Assembly: GCA_963663905.2 (NCBI GenBank)
Contig: OY760657.1
Coordinates: 2,790,001-2,854,000, forward strand
Direction: 5' to 3'
Length of the DNA stretch: 64,000 nucleotides
Source of the DNA: Saccharicrinis sp963663905
Lineage (GTDB): Bacteria > Bacteroidota > Bacteroidia > Bacteroidales > Marinilabiliaceae
Both the position numbers and the translations under genes were made by a program. Positions 1 through 8,694 of this stretch are shown here, one piece after another. The notes beneath the pieces are model-generated. The model was not told the DNA's origin and did not search any database. It was given only the letters and a program-made list of their open reading frames with translations. The stretch's first letter is position 1. Each line of letters starts with the position of its first letter.

Positions 1-680
1 CTTCTTTTGTACTAGTTCAAAACAGCAGTATCAATTGCAATGATGATAACTTTTGCTTAAAATCTGGTAGAGATAGTGATGGATTAAGGGTTAATCGTCC
101 TTGTGAGTACATTATTCTTAGAGATTGTTATGCAGGTGTTGGAGCAGGGCTTGTAACTTGTGGAAGTGAAACATCCGGAGGCATTAAACATGTTGTTGCT
201 TATAATCTAAAAGCTGTAGGTACTTCTTTTGGATTAAGATTTAAAAGCACTAATCAGCGTGGAGGAGTTATTGAAGATATTCATCTGGCAAATATTACTA
301 TGGAGAATGTAAAATATCCTCTGTCGGTTGATTTAAACTGGAATCCTGCCTATAGTAATTCTCTTTTACCTGAAGGTTATGACAGAGATAGCTTACCAGA
401 GCACTGGTTAAAAATGCTTGAACCTGTAGATCCTAAAATTGGTACTCCTAAATTCAAAAATATGACATTTACAGATATCAATGTCAAAAATGCTAAAACG
501 GCTATTATTATTGGAGGAACCAAAGAAAGTACAATTGATAACTTAACGTTTACTAATGTTTCCTTAGAAGGAGAAAAAGCTGGATACATTAAATATGCTG
601 AAAACTGGAAGTGCAACAACTTTACAGTTAAAGGGAAGGATGAGCTAAAGCTTGAAAAAACAAAAAAGATCAAGTTTTAA
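1..680 (+). CDS. GH28 family glycoside hydrolase (polygalacturonase-like), 3' part only
   Basis: The reading frame is open from base 3 to the TAA at 678-680, so this is the C-terminal ~225 residues of a gene starting outside the window. The encoded parallel beta-helix resembles GH28 enzymes that cleave pectin backbones or uronic-acid/rhamnose linkages. Visible family motifs are the Asp pair (NCNDDN, bases 42-47), LKSGRDSDG, GSETSGG and RFK (bases 237-245, replacing the usual RIK). The Gly-His-Gly motif of classical GH28 appears as Gly-Ala-Gly (Ala codon 144-146), an unusual loss of the catalytic-site His. It is followed 36 bp later by a GH2 gene on the same strand, so the two are probably cotranscribed in a glycan-degradation locus. 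The family call is firm; the substrate is inferred. Confidence 0.85.
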   Translation, partial: SFVLVQNSSINCNDDNFCLKSGRDSDGLRVNRPCEYIILRDCYAGVGAGLVTCGSETSGGIKHVVAYNLKAVGTSFGLRFKSTNQRGGVIEDIHLANITMENVKYPLSVDLNWNPAYSNSLLPEGYDRDSLPEHWLKMLEPVDPKIGTPKFKNMTFTDINVKNAKTAIIIGGTKESTIDNLTFTNVSLEGEKAGYIKYAENWKCNNFTVKGKDELKLEKTKKIKF

Positions 681-716
681 ATTGTAGGCGAATTAAGTTT
701 TGAAAACTAAATAATT

Positions 717-3542
717 ATGCGAAATATATTTTTTATCATTTGTATTTTACTGTTAGTCCCAATGGGATTAGTAAGCCAAAGTACTCAGATTCAATATTTA
801 TCCGGAACAGGTTTATACCACACTAAAACCTGGGATTTTTATTGCTCTGATGGCCAAAACAGTAAAAAGTGGAGTAAGATAGAAGTTCCTTGCAACTGGG
901 AACTTCAGGGTTTTGGAACCTATACGTATGGTCGCTTTTATAAAAAAGGTGAAGAACCTTCGAAAGAGGTTGGTACTTATAAGTATGATTTTAAGGTTCC
1001 TAAAGACTGGAATGGAAAACAAATCACCATTGTTTTTGAAGGATCTATGATTGATACTGAAGTATTCATCAATGACCAAAAAGCAGGTGATACTCACCAG
1101 GGAGGTTTTTACAAATTCTCTTATGATATCACGGATAAAATTATCGTTGGGAAAAAGAACAGCTTAAAAGTTATTGTTCACAAACATTCAGCCAACAATA
1201 GCATCAATGCTGCAGAAAGAAAAGCAGACTGGTGGACATTTGGTGGTATCTATCGTCCAGTTTACCTTGAAGCAAAACCTCAAACTGCTTTTGATCATGT
1301 TGCTTTAAATGCCAAATGCGATGGTAGCTTAACTGCTGATATCGATCTTTCAAAAGCATTGAATAATGGAAAAATTACTGCATCAATAAGTCCTTTAACA
1401 GGAAGCGAATCATTCCAAACAAAAAGCTTTACCATTGATAATAATGACCTAAAACAACAAATCAGTACTAAGTGGGATAATGTTATTGCCTGGAATCCTG
1501 AAAATCCTCAATTATATGTATTGGATTTAAAACTGATTGACAGCAATAACAAAACTATTCATGAATGGACTTCACGTGTAGGATTTAGAACCATCGAATT
1601 CAGAGCAAAAGATGGTATCTATATGAACGGCACTAAAATTTTAATGAAAGGTATCAACCGCCACTCATTTCACCCTGAAGGAGGTCGTACTACTAATAAA
1701 GAGATCAGTATAAGCGATGTGCTTTTAATGAAAGAAATGAACATGAATGCGGTTCGATTCCACTACCCTCCTGACCAACACTTCCTTGATGCTTGTGACT
1801 CATTGGGTATGTTTGTGGTTGACGAATTAGCAGGATGGCAAAACTGTTACGACTCTGAAGTTGGTCCAAAACTTCAAAAAGAAATGGTAATGCGCGATGT
1901 TAATCATCCTTGTATTGTATTATGGAGTAATGGAAACGAAGGTGGTTGGAACTATGATTTAGATGCTCACTTTGCAGATTACGATCCTCAAAACCGACAT
2001 GTAATTCACCCTTGGGCTGATTTTAATGATATTGATGCTCATCACTACCCTACATACTTAACTGGTGTTGCACGTTTAACAAATGGTTATAAAGTTTTTA
2101 TGCCTACTGAGTTTATGCATGGTATGTATGATCAGGGACACGGTGCCGGCTTAGAAGATTTTTGGTTAAACTGGACTTCGCACCCATTATTTGCAGGTGC
2201 TTTTATGTGGGCCTTTAACGACTGTGCTGTAAAAAGAACTGATAAAGGAGGTATTCTTGATTCTGATGATTTCAGAGCTCCGGATGGTATTGTTGGTCCT
2301 TACCGTGAAAAAGAAGGAAGTGTATTTACTGTTCGCGAAGTATGGGCGCCAATCCAATTCAAACAATTATACATTACTCCATCATTTAAAGGAGAATTTT
2401 CGGTTTCCAACCATTACATCTATACCAACCTTAAGGAGTGTAAAATGAATTACAAGCTTTATAAGGTAGAATCTCCATTAAAAGGAAGCAAAAAAGAAGT
2501 AGTGACTTCAGGTTCCGTTGATCTATCAGAACTTGCACCTGGCGAAACAGGTAAAGCTAAAATGGAATTACCGGATCAGTTTTTCGATGCTGATGTGTTA
2601 GAGATCGAAGCTTTTGATAAAACAGGAAAATCAATTTGTACCTGGAGCTGGCCTATTAAATATACAGATGAATATTTTAAAACTCAGTATGCATCTGCAG
2701 AAGCAAACGGAGGTGTTAATATTGACGAAACAGATAGCATTACTACTTTATCGGCAAATGGTGTTTCTGTTGCTTTTGGTAAGTTCGACGGACAAATAAA
2801 AGAGGTTAAAAACAGTAAAGGAACTATTCCGTTTAACAATGGACCGGTTGCTGTAGGCATGAAAATTAAGTATCAGGAATGTTACACTAAAAAAGCTGAC
2901 AATACAGCTGTTTTTGTTGCTAAATACTTAGGTGGTATAGATTCTATTGTTTGGACAATAAATACTGATGGTATTTTAAACATGAATGCTGTTATGCTTA
3001 ACAGAGCTAGTGGAGGAAAAGGTTTTGATGATGCTTTTGCTGACAATGAGATATACAACCTTGGTCTTACATTTTCATATCCTGAAGAGTTAGTAAAAGG
3101 AATGGAATGGTTTGGTCGTGGTCCTTACAGAGTTTGGAAAAACAGAGTGAAAGGAACCAACTATAACTTATGGCAAAAAGACTATAATAATACCATTACT
3201 GGTGAAAGTGAATACGGTTTAACCTATCCTGAGTTTAAAGGATTTCACGCAAACCTATATTGGGCAACTGTTCAATCTGATAAAGCGCCATTTACAGTTT
3301 ATTCTGAAAGTGATGGAGTATTTTTAAGAATGCTAACACCTGAAGAGCCTAAAGGTCGTCAGAATGGCAATAATACCATGCCTGATTTCCCTGAAGGAGA
3401 TATTTCATTTCTTTATGATATTCCAGCTATTAGATCATTTAAACCAACGTCTCAACAAGGTCCACATAGTCAACCCGGAAATATCCGCATAAAAGTAGGC
3501 GACGAAGGAATCAGAATGAAGTTAGATTTTGATTTTAGATAA
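717..3542 (+). CDS. GH2 beta-galactosidase-like glycoside hydrolase
   Basis: A 941-aa protein with an N-terminal signal peptide (ends near VSQS, residue ~22), so exported. Domain order follows LacZ-type GH2 enzymes: sugar-binding jelly roll (about 35-185), Ig-like domain (about 190-300), TIM barrel (about 300-580), further Ig-like segment and a C-terminal beta-galactosidase small-chain domain (about 690-940, motif WFGRGPYRVWKNR). The acid/base Glu is in WSNGNEGG (Glu408) and the likely nucleophile is in PTEFMHG (Glu465). It probably removes beta-linked galactose or a related sugar from pectin or arabinogalactan side chains after export. It lies directly behind the GH28 gene and is closed by a strong terminator. 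Confidence 0.88.
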   Translation: MRNIFFIICILLLVPMGLVSQSTQIQYLSGTGLYHTKTWDFYCSDGQNSKKWSKIEVPCNWELQGFGTYTYGRFYKKGEEPSKEVGTYKYDFKVPKDWNGKQITIVFEGSMIDTEVFINDQKAGDTHQGGFYKFSYDITDKIIVGKKNSLKVIVHKHSANNSINAAERKADWWTFGGIYRPVYLEAKPQTAFDHVALNAKCDGSLTADIDLSKALNNGKITASISPLTGSESFQTKSFTIDNNDLKQQISTKWDNVIAWNPENPQLYVLDLKLIDSNNKTIHEWTSRVGFRTIEFRAKDGIYMNGTKILMKGINRHSFHPEGGRTTNKEISISDVLLMKEMNMNAVRFHYPPDQHFLDACDSLGMFVVDELAGWQNCYDSEVGPKLQKEMVMRDVNHPCIVLWSNGNEGGWNYDLDAHFADYDPQNRHVIHPWADFNDIDAHHYPTYLTGVARLTNGYKVFMPTEFMHGMYDQGHGAGLEDFWLNWTSHPLFAGAFMWAFNDCAVKRTDKGGILDSDDFRAPDGIVGPYREKEGSVFTVREVWAPIQFKQLYITPSFKGEFSVSNHYIYTNLKECKMNYKLYKVESPLKGSKKEVVTSGSVDLSELAPGETGKAKMELPDQFFDADVLEIEAFDKTGKSICTWSWPIKYTDEYFKTQYASAEANGGVNIDETDSITTLSANGVSVAFGKFDGQIKEVKNSKGTIPFNNGPVAVGMKIKYQECYTKKADNTAVFVAKYLGGIDSIVWTINTDGILNMNAVMLNRASGGKGFDDAFADNEIYNLGLTFSYPEELVKGMEWFGRGPYRVWKNRVKGTNYNLWQKDYNNTITGESEYGLTYPEFKGFHANLYWATVQSDKAPFTVYSESDGVFLRMLTPEEPKGRQNGNNTMPDFPEGDISFLYDIPAIRSFKPTSQQGPHSQPGNIRIKVGDEGIRMKLDFDFR

Positions 3543-3571
3543 TCCATTTTTATAAAATCCCCTATGTAAAG

Positions 3572-3608
3572 AAGGCCCCTTTTATTAGTAAAGGAGGCCT
3601 TTGTTTTT
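3572..3608 (+). terminator. Rho-independent terminator after the GH28-GH2 genes
   Basis: AAGGCC-CCTTT pairs with AAAGG-A-GGCCTT around a short loop, followed by TTGTTTTT. It lies 30 bp after the GH2 stop codon. Confidence 0.85.
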
Positions 3609-3738
3609 AATTACCATCTTGAAATAATGAAAAACAATACTATAAAGACATAATTAAAAATTTTAAAATATATCATAAAATTATTCTATTTGACAAATAA
3701 AATCATTGTCAAAAAATAGCATAAACCGTTATAATCGG

Positions 3739-3746
3739 TATATTTG
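3739..3746 (+). promoter_or_regulatory. Putative Bacteroidota -7 box (TATATTTG)
   Basis: TATATTTG fits the Bacteroidota TAnnTTTG -7 consensus and lies 33 bp before the lipoprotein start at 3779. No clear TTTG -33 box is seen at the usual distance. Confidence 0.4.
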
Positions 3747-3778
3747 TATCATTTTATGATTTAAATACAAAAATAATT

Positions 3779-5503
3779 ATGCAACCAAATTCAATCTTAA
3801 CCCAATTTTTATATTTCATTATCATTTTAACATTATTCTCATGCGAAAAAGATAACAGTAATTCTGAAGATTTAATAACTGTAGAAACTGGTGGAGTTAG
3901 TGAAATAACCTCAACTACCGCTGTTATTTCGGCAGAATTATCACAATTAGGGAAAGGAGTTTTTGGCTTTTATTATTCTTCCGATCCGGAATTTATTAAT
4001 GACATAAATAGAATAACTATTACAAGTGATTTATTAAATGGATTGAATTATGAATTAAATATTACCAATCTAAATCCTAATCAAGAATATTTCTATAAAT
4101 CCTTTTATAACACAACCTTTGGTAGTGTAAAATCCTTTACAACTTATGATTATCCAAATATTTCCATTACTAATATTAATATAGTTGATAAAACAACAAT
4201 TAATATTCAGGCACAAACTAATATTGAATATGAATCATCTAATTATAAATTAGGTTTTAATCTTCTTGACAGTTCTAAAAGCCTACAAGAAAGTAAACTT
4301 CTAAATGCCACTAATGATAGTTTTGGAATTAGTTTTGAAAACCTTAACTATAATAACAAATATTTAATTGTACCTATTATCCAAATAGATGATTTAATAA
4401 ATTCTCAAGACACAATAGAGATAAGTACTCTATCTAACTTTAATATTGAGTATGTCGATTCAATTAATATTACGGGTGTAGAATATAGATCAAAATCTCC
4501 ATGCTTAATACCTCAAACATCAAATTATACCCTTGCTGAAAGTTTCTATTTAGACGAAGTACCAGGTTTTATAAAGCTATCTAGTATATTGACTGTTGAA
4601 CGAACTGAAAATCCACAATATGCATTATTTGCAGGACACAATAATTCTGATGCTAAGATTGTAAATATGGATATATTGGGATCTACTGTAAATTGGGAGT
4701 ATACTTTAGGTGGTTCTGAATCTGAATGGATTGAAGATATACAAGTAGTAAGTGACGGCTACTTGTTTCTTGGATTTACATATTCTTCTGATGGACCATT
4801 TGAAATTAGAGAATATCCTCAATATTCAGACATGTTCTTACTTAAACTTGATAAACAAGGAAATAAATTATGGCTAAAAACCTATGGAACAACAAGGTAT
4901 GATTATCCCACTAGGATTACACCAAGTTCTGATGGAAATTATTATCTGTTAGGTAGTACTGAATTTAAAAAAGATGGTTCATCAGATAATCTAGCATCTG
5001 ATAGTTATATGATAAAAATTAATGAGCAAGGAGAAATTATATCAGAATCATCATATAATTTAGAGTATGGCAGTTCTATTTATTCTTTATGCGAATCATC
5101 ATTAAATGATAAAATCATTGGCTCATCATGCTATAATAGTAGTGATGTAAATCAACATGATGCGGTATTATCAAGACTTTCTGGAGATAATGTTGTATGG
5201 AGTACATATTTTAAAGGCAATGGATATGATTACATTTACAATATATTTCAATTGAATAATGAAAACCTAGTTATTGTAGGTAATACTAGTTCTAATTCAG
5301 GTGATTTTTCATTAAATAATACAGGATATACAGTTTGGTTAAGCATTGTTGATTTAAATAATGGAGAAGTTATTGAAACATATATTCTAAATCCTAATTC
5401 AAATGGTTATTATAGAGAGGCAATTTTCGTAGATGATAAAATTCAAATTGTTTATGATAATTACACAAATGAAAAAGCATACAAAATAGAAGTAACCTTT
5501 TAG
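3779..5503 (+). CDS. Lipoprotein with Fn3-like and beta-propeller-like repeats, function unknown
   Basis: A 574-aa protein with a lipoprotein signal (hydrophobic 9-20, lipobox LFSC, Cys22), so expected on the outer or periplasmic membrane surface. Residues about 35-120 have the rhythm of an Fn3-type domain (TSTTAVISAELSQLG, NLNPNQEYFYKSFYNT) and a second similar segment follows. Residues about 260-570 show repeated blades of the type DGYLFLGFTYSSDG and DMFLLKLDKQGNKLWLKTYG, typical of bacterial beta-propeller repeat proteins. No catalytic motif is recognised. It has its own upstream promoter-like region and sits inside the glycan locus; it could be a surface binding or sensing protein, but that is only inference. 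Its codon and base use is even more AT-rich than its GH neighbours. Confidence 0.6.
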   Translation: MQPNSILTQFLYFIIILTLFSCEKDNSNSEDLITVETGGVSEITSTTAVISAELSQLGKGVFGFYYSSDPEFINDINRITITSDLLNGLNYELNITNLNPNQEYFYKSFYNTTFGSVKSFTTYDYPNISITNINIVDKTTINIQAQTNIEYESSNYKLGFNLLDSSKSLQESKLLNATNDSFGISFENLNYNNKYLIVPIIQIDDLINSQDTIEISTLSNFNIEYVDSINITGVEYRSKSPCLIPQTSNYTLAESFYLDEVPGFIKLSSILTVERTENPQYALFAGHNNSDAKIVNMDILGSTVNWEYTLGGSESEWIEDIQVVSDGYLFLGFTYSSDGPFEIREYPQYSDMFLLKLDKQGNKLWLKTYGTTRYDYPTRITPSSDGNYYLLGSTEFKKDGSSDNLASDSYMIKINEQGEIISESSYNLEYGSSIYSLCESSLNDKIIGSSCYNSSDVNQHDAVLSRLSGDNVVWSTYFKGNGYDYIYNIFQLNNENLVIVGNTSSNSGDFSLNNTGYTVWLSIVDLNNGEVIETYILNPNSNGYYREAIFVDDKIQIVYDNYTNEKAYKIEVTF

Positions 5504-5567
5504 GTATTTATATCTGTTATAATTAATTCTTATTTCAAAAAATATCAATAGGTTGATTTTACATATT

Positions 5568-5607
5568 AATCGGCAAAGCTTTGTTTAAAAAAATAGCTTT
5601 GTCGATT
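5568..5607 (+). terminator. Hairpin downstream of the propeller lipoprotein gene
   Basis: AATCGGCAAAG pairs with CTTTGTCGATT (11 bp with one G-U pair) over an 18-nt A-rich loop, 65 bp after the stop codon at 5503. There is no clear T-run after it, so termination is possible rather than certain. Confidence 0.5.
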
Positions 5608-5985
5608 TAGTCAAACTAACCTCCCTAAAATACTGTTATATTACCAGATAGTTTTATAGGATCATAAAACAAGTATAAGTACATTCCTGATTAATAATTA
5701 TCTATTATATTAAATCCTTGATTAACAGCAAGCTTCTTCATCAATCATAGTGACCACCCCTACACTTTAATAGAAATACCTGTTAGCGGAGTTAGCGAAG
5801 CGCAATCCGTAAAAATACAACACAAGTGTTTTTGGTTTGGTCACATACATTTCTAATGGAAAGAAATGAGGAAATAAATTCTAGTCTGTATTAATGATTA
5901 ATTAACTGGATTACAAATCCTATCCTGTTTTATAAAAGGTGATTACTTTTGGGTTAGAAATAATTTATCAGATTTACATGAGGAA

Positions 5986-6020
5986 ATTTGCACGGACGAA
6001 TATCCGTGCAAATATTTGTT
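5986..6020. terminator. Strong hairpin between convergent genes
   Basis: ATTTGCACGGA and TCCGTGCAAAT form a perfect 11-bp stem with a 6-nt loop, 22 bp beyond the end of the GH115 gene. T-rich sequence follows on the plus strand; it probably serves as a terminator for the minus-strand GH115 gene and may act in both directions. Confidence 0.65.
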
Positions 6021-6034
6021 TTATTTCTTAATAT

Positions 6035-8521
6035 CTATTCCTTAGTAGGAATTTCATAATAAGGAGCTGTACCTTCAGGATTAATAGCAATCTGATCAAT
6101 TACAATACCAGTTTGATTTACGTATAGTTTTAATTGATGTTTTCCTGCTTTTAAATCTAAAGCATTATAATGAACAGGTGCATAGTTTCTAAGAACATTA
6201 TTCTTCCAAGCATCACTCCTTCCTTTTGTATTCAAATCAAAATCTTGCTTTTCATTATTATCTAGTTGAACAGATAACTGATGATTAAATTCATTTGAAT
6301 GTGTAGGCAGGCATCTTACTTCAATCGTATAATTTCCATCTGCAGGTATTTCAATATCATAGCTTAAGTAAGCTGATGAGTCACTAAATTCATGACTAGT
6401 AAAAGGATAAATTGTTACTGCCTTCCTGCTATAACCCAATCCTTCAACCGAAATCCATTTATAAGGCGAAGAAACGGTTGCTGAGATATATTCACTGGCC
6501 TGAATAAATAAAGGATCAACAGAGTTTTCTGAAGTTTGACTTAATTTGCCAAGTATTTCCGGTTTATTTGGCATATCATAAACCGGCAAATTACGAGGTT
6601 TCATGTCCATCATATTGTTCCACTTACCGGATGCCAATACTTGATTATAATATGCTGTAAGTGTTGAAATGCTGTCAAAAGCACTTTTTGCTAAATCGTA
6701 GTATTTATCTTGGTTTTCTTGTTGATTAGCTTCAGCAGATAGCTGATAGTACAAAAACTTATCATTCATTAAAGCAGCTGCTTTTACAGGATATTCAACC
6801 AACTCATAAAAAGCATCTTTTTTAAAATCCGGTAATTTCAGTTTAATATTATTTACATCTTTAACCAAAGCATCATATCGATCCATTCTTCGCTGCAATT
6901 CGTTACCATTCGCAATAGTTCTAAATTTTGTAAGGAAAGTTTTTGTAGTAGGCTCAGTCCTGCTCCACCCCATAAATTCTGGTCGACGTAAAAAAGCCAA
7001 ATGATAATAATCATTCATCACAGAACTGATTATTGGTGCATTTTCTTCACCAAATTCTCTTTTGGCCCAATCTTGCATATGGTCTTCAATTGTATTTTCA
7101 GTAACAGAGTTGATATCCCAGGCCATATCTAAAAACAACTCCATATTGTATTCAATAGGTTTAATATCTCCTACATTTACAATCCATATTTTATGAGCTC
7201 CATTTTGATAAGTTCGATTCATTTCGTACCACATTAATGCTGGTGCTGTAGTGCTCAACCATAAATAATCGTGTGGACGCCCCCAATAGCTTAAATGATA
7301 ATAAACACCACTACCTCCCCTTCTTTTTTGTTCCTCATCGTTACTAAACCTTCTGATATATCCATAATTATCATCAGTCCACATAAGCGTAACATCATCC
7401 GGCACTCTGAAACCTTTATTGTAAAGATCCAAAACTTCTTTGTAAGGTATGAATAACTGAGGAACACTATCCTGCGAACAACCATAGGTATCAGCCATCA
7501 TTTGACGTTGAATATTAACTATAGTATCCAGCTTTTTAATCTTTTCTTCTGTAGTGGCATTTCCTTCCATTTTACCATCATGAACACCCCTCATCCCAAT
7601 AGTAGCAATAAAATGATCCTCACCTTTTTTAAGTTCACTGATACGTTCCTGCCAATATTGATTTACATTGGTACTATTGGTAAAATAGTTGAAGTCTCCT
7701 CTTTCATCATGCTTCCATTCGTCCACATTATTACGCATCATAGGTTCTGCATGTGATGTACTTATAATAATATGATATTTTCTGGCCATTTCTTTATTTC
7801 CCGGAACTGTATAGAATGCCTTTGTGCAAGGATGCATTGCCGGCCATATAGTATTGGCTTTAAGTTTTAGCAGTAATTGAAAAATCTTTTCATATGTTTT
7901 TGGACCAATATCCTTTGTTTCCGGTTCAAATGTTTTTGCGGCCCATGGTTGCAAGCCCCAATCCTCATCATTTAAAAAGACACCTCTGAATTGTACAGAA
8001 GGTGATTGAGTTATGCCTTCTTCAGTAATATTTAAAGACAGAACATCTTTAGGTGTTGGATTTACATCAGCCCACCAGTCCCATGGTGAGATTCCAAGTC
8101 TTTCTGCCAATTCAAAAACTCCGTAAACAGTTCCTCTAACATCACTTCCTGCAATAAACAATTTATTTTCATTCTGTTTTATAGCAAACTGCTCCCATTT
8201 GTTATTCTGGTCTGCATCATTAAAAGTTCCTGATTTTTGTATTAAAGAATCATCGACCAAACCAATAACCAAACAAGGTTGATTTGTTTTTGTAGCGGGA
8301 AGACTGTTTGTGCTTATAATAGAAATTTCGCTACCAGTAATGCTTTTAAATGATGATGCTACATCATTTACTGCCCATAAAAGAAGAGAATCGCATTTAT
8401 CTGAGACATAGATCAATGTAGTTTCAGTTGATCTGGATACAACGTAAGATTCTGAATTATTTTGTTTGCACGATTGAATTATCAACAATAAAGCTAAGCC
8501 CAGAAAACAAATTTTACTCAT
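6035..8521 (-). CDS. GH115 family glycoside hydrolase (alpha-glucuronidase) lipoprotein
   Basis: An 828-aa protein with a lipoprotein signal (lipobox IQSC, Cys17). GH115 enzymes remove alpha-1,2-linked glucuronic or 4-O-methylglucuronic acid from xylan or arabinogalactan side chains. Supporting segments are the N-terminal domain ending in GVFELAERLGISPWDWWAD, the TIM-barrel stretch SVQFRGVFLNDEDWGLQPWA, ANTIWPAMHP, STSHAEPMMRNN, TIGMRGVHDGKM and MWTDDNYGYIRR, and a C-terminal domain (about 680-828, WISVEGLGYSRKAV) typical of the family. Length is near the usual 800-950. Its divergent neighbour on the same strand is the HTCS regulator upstream (173-bp gap), which probably controls it. Confidence 0.9.
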   Translation of the reverse strand: MSKICFLGLALLLIIQSCKQNNSESYVVSRSTETTLIYVSDKCDSLLLWAVNDVASSFKSITGSEISIISTNSLPATKTNQPCLVIGLVDDSLIQKSGTFNDADQNNKWEQFAIKQNENKLFIAGSDVRGTVYGVFELAERLGISPWDWWADVNPTPKDVLSLNITEEGITQSPSVQFRGVFLNDEDWGLQPWAAKTFEPETKDIGPKTYEKIFQLLLKLKANTIWPAMHPCTKAFYTVPGNKEMARKYHIIISTSHAEPMMRNNVDEWKHDERGDFNYFTNSTNVNQYWQERISELKKGEDHFIATIGMRGVHDGKMEGNATTEEKIKKLDTIVNIQRQMMADTYGCSQDSVPQLFIPYKEVLDLYNKGFRVPDDVTLMWTDDNYGYIRRFSNDEEQKRRGGSGVYYHLSYWGRPHDYLWLSTTAPALMWYEMNRTYQNGAHKIWIVNVGDIKPIEYNMELFLDMAWDINSVTENTIEDHMQDWAKREFGEENAPIISSVMNDYYHLAFLRRPEFMGWSRTEPTTKTFLTKFRTIANGNELQRRMDRYDALVKDVNNIKLKLPDFKKDAFYELVEYPVKAAALMNDKFLYYQLSAEANQQENQDKYYDLAKSAFDSISTLTAYYNQVLASGKWNNMMDMKPRNLPVYDMPNKPEILGKLSQTSENSVDPLFIQASEYISATVSSPYKWISVEGLGYSRKAVTIYPFTSHEFSDSSAYLSYDIEIPADGNYTIEVRCLPTHSNEFNHQLSVQLDNNEKQDFDLNTKGRSDAWKNNVLRNYAPVHYNALDLKAGKHQLKLYVNQTGIVIDQIAINPEGTAPYYEIPTKE

Positions 8522-8544
8522 AAGATAATAATTTCTATTTCTGG

Positions 8545-8552
8545 CAAAATTA
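8545..8552 (-). promoter_or_regulatory. Putative -7 box for the GH115 gene (TAATTTTG)
   Basis: On the minus strand TAATTTTG matches TAnnTTTG 24 bp before the GH115 start. Next to it (8554-8567) is the imperfect palindrome TGTTGAACCGAACA, a possible operator for the neighbouring HTCS; this is a guess from position only. Confidence 0.4.
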
Positions 8553-8694
8553 ATGTTGAACCGAACATTTTACATGTAATACAGTACAAACACATTTAAC
8601 CTAGTTCTTATTCAGAAATAATCGGTTTTATAATGAGATATTTCTATATAAGAATAGATTTTCCAACCTTATTATCAAAAAGATGATTTGATTC

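Larger units (their letters stand above)
5504..6034. other. 531-bp intergenic region between convergent genes
   Basis: No ORF worth calling. It holds two hairpins, 5568-5607 and 5986-6013 (listed separately). The middle part (about 5610-5970) is AT-rich and I see no promoter, RNA gene or repeat in it. Confidence 0.6.

Noticed and set aside
8554..8567. TGTTGAACCGAACA as a proven HTCS operator
   Set aside because: Imperfect and found once only; kept as a remark in the promoter entry.
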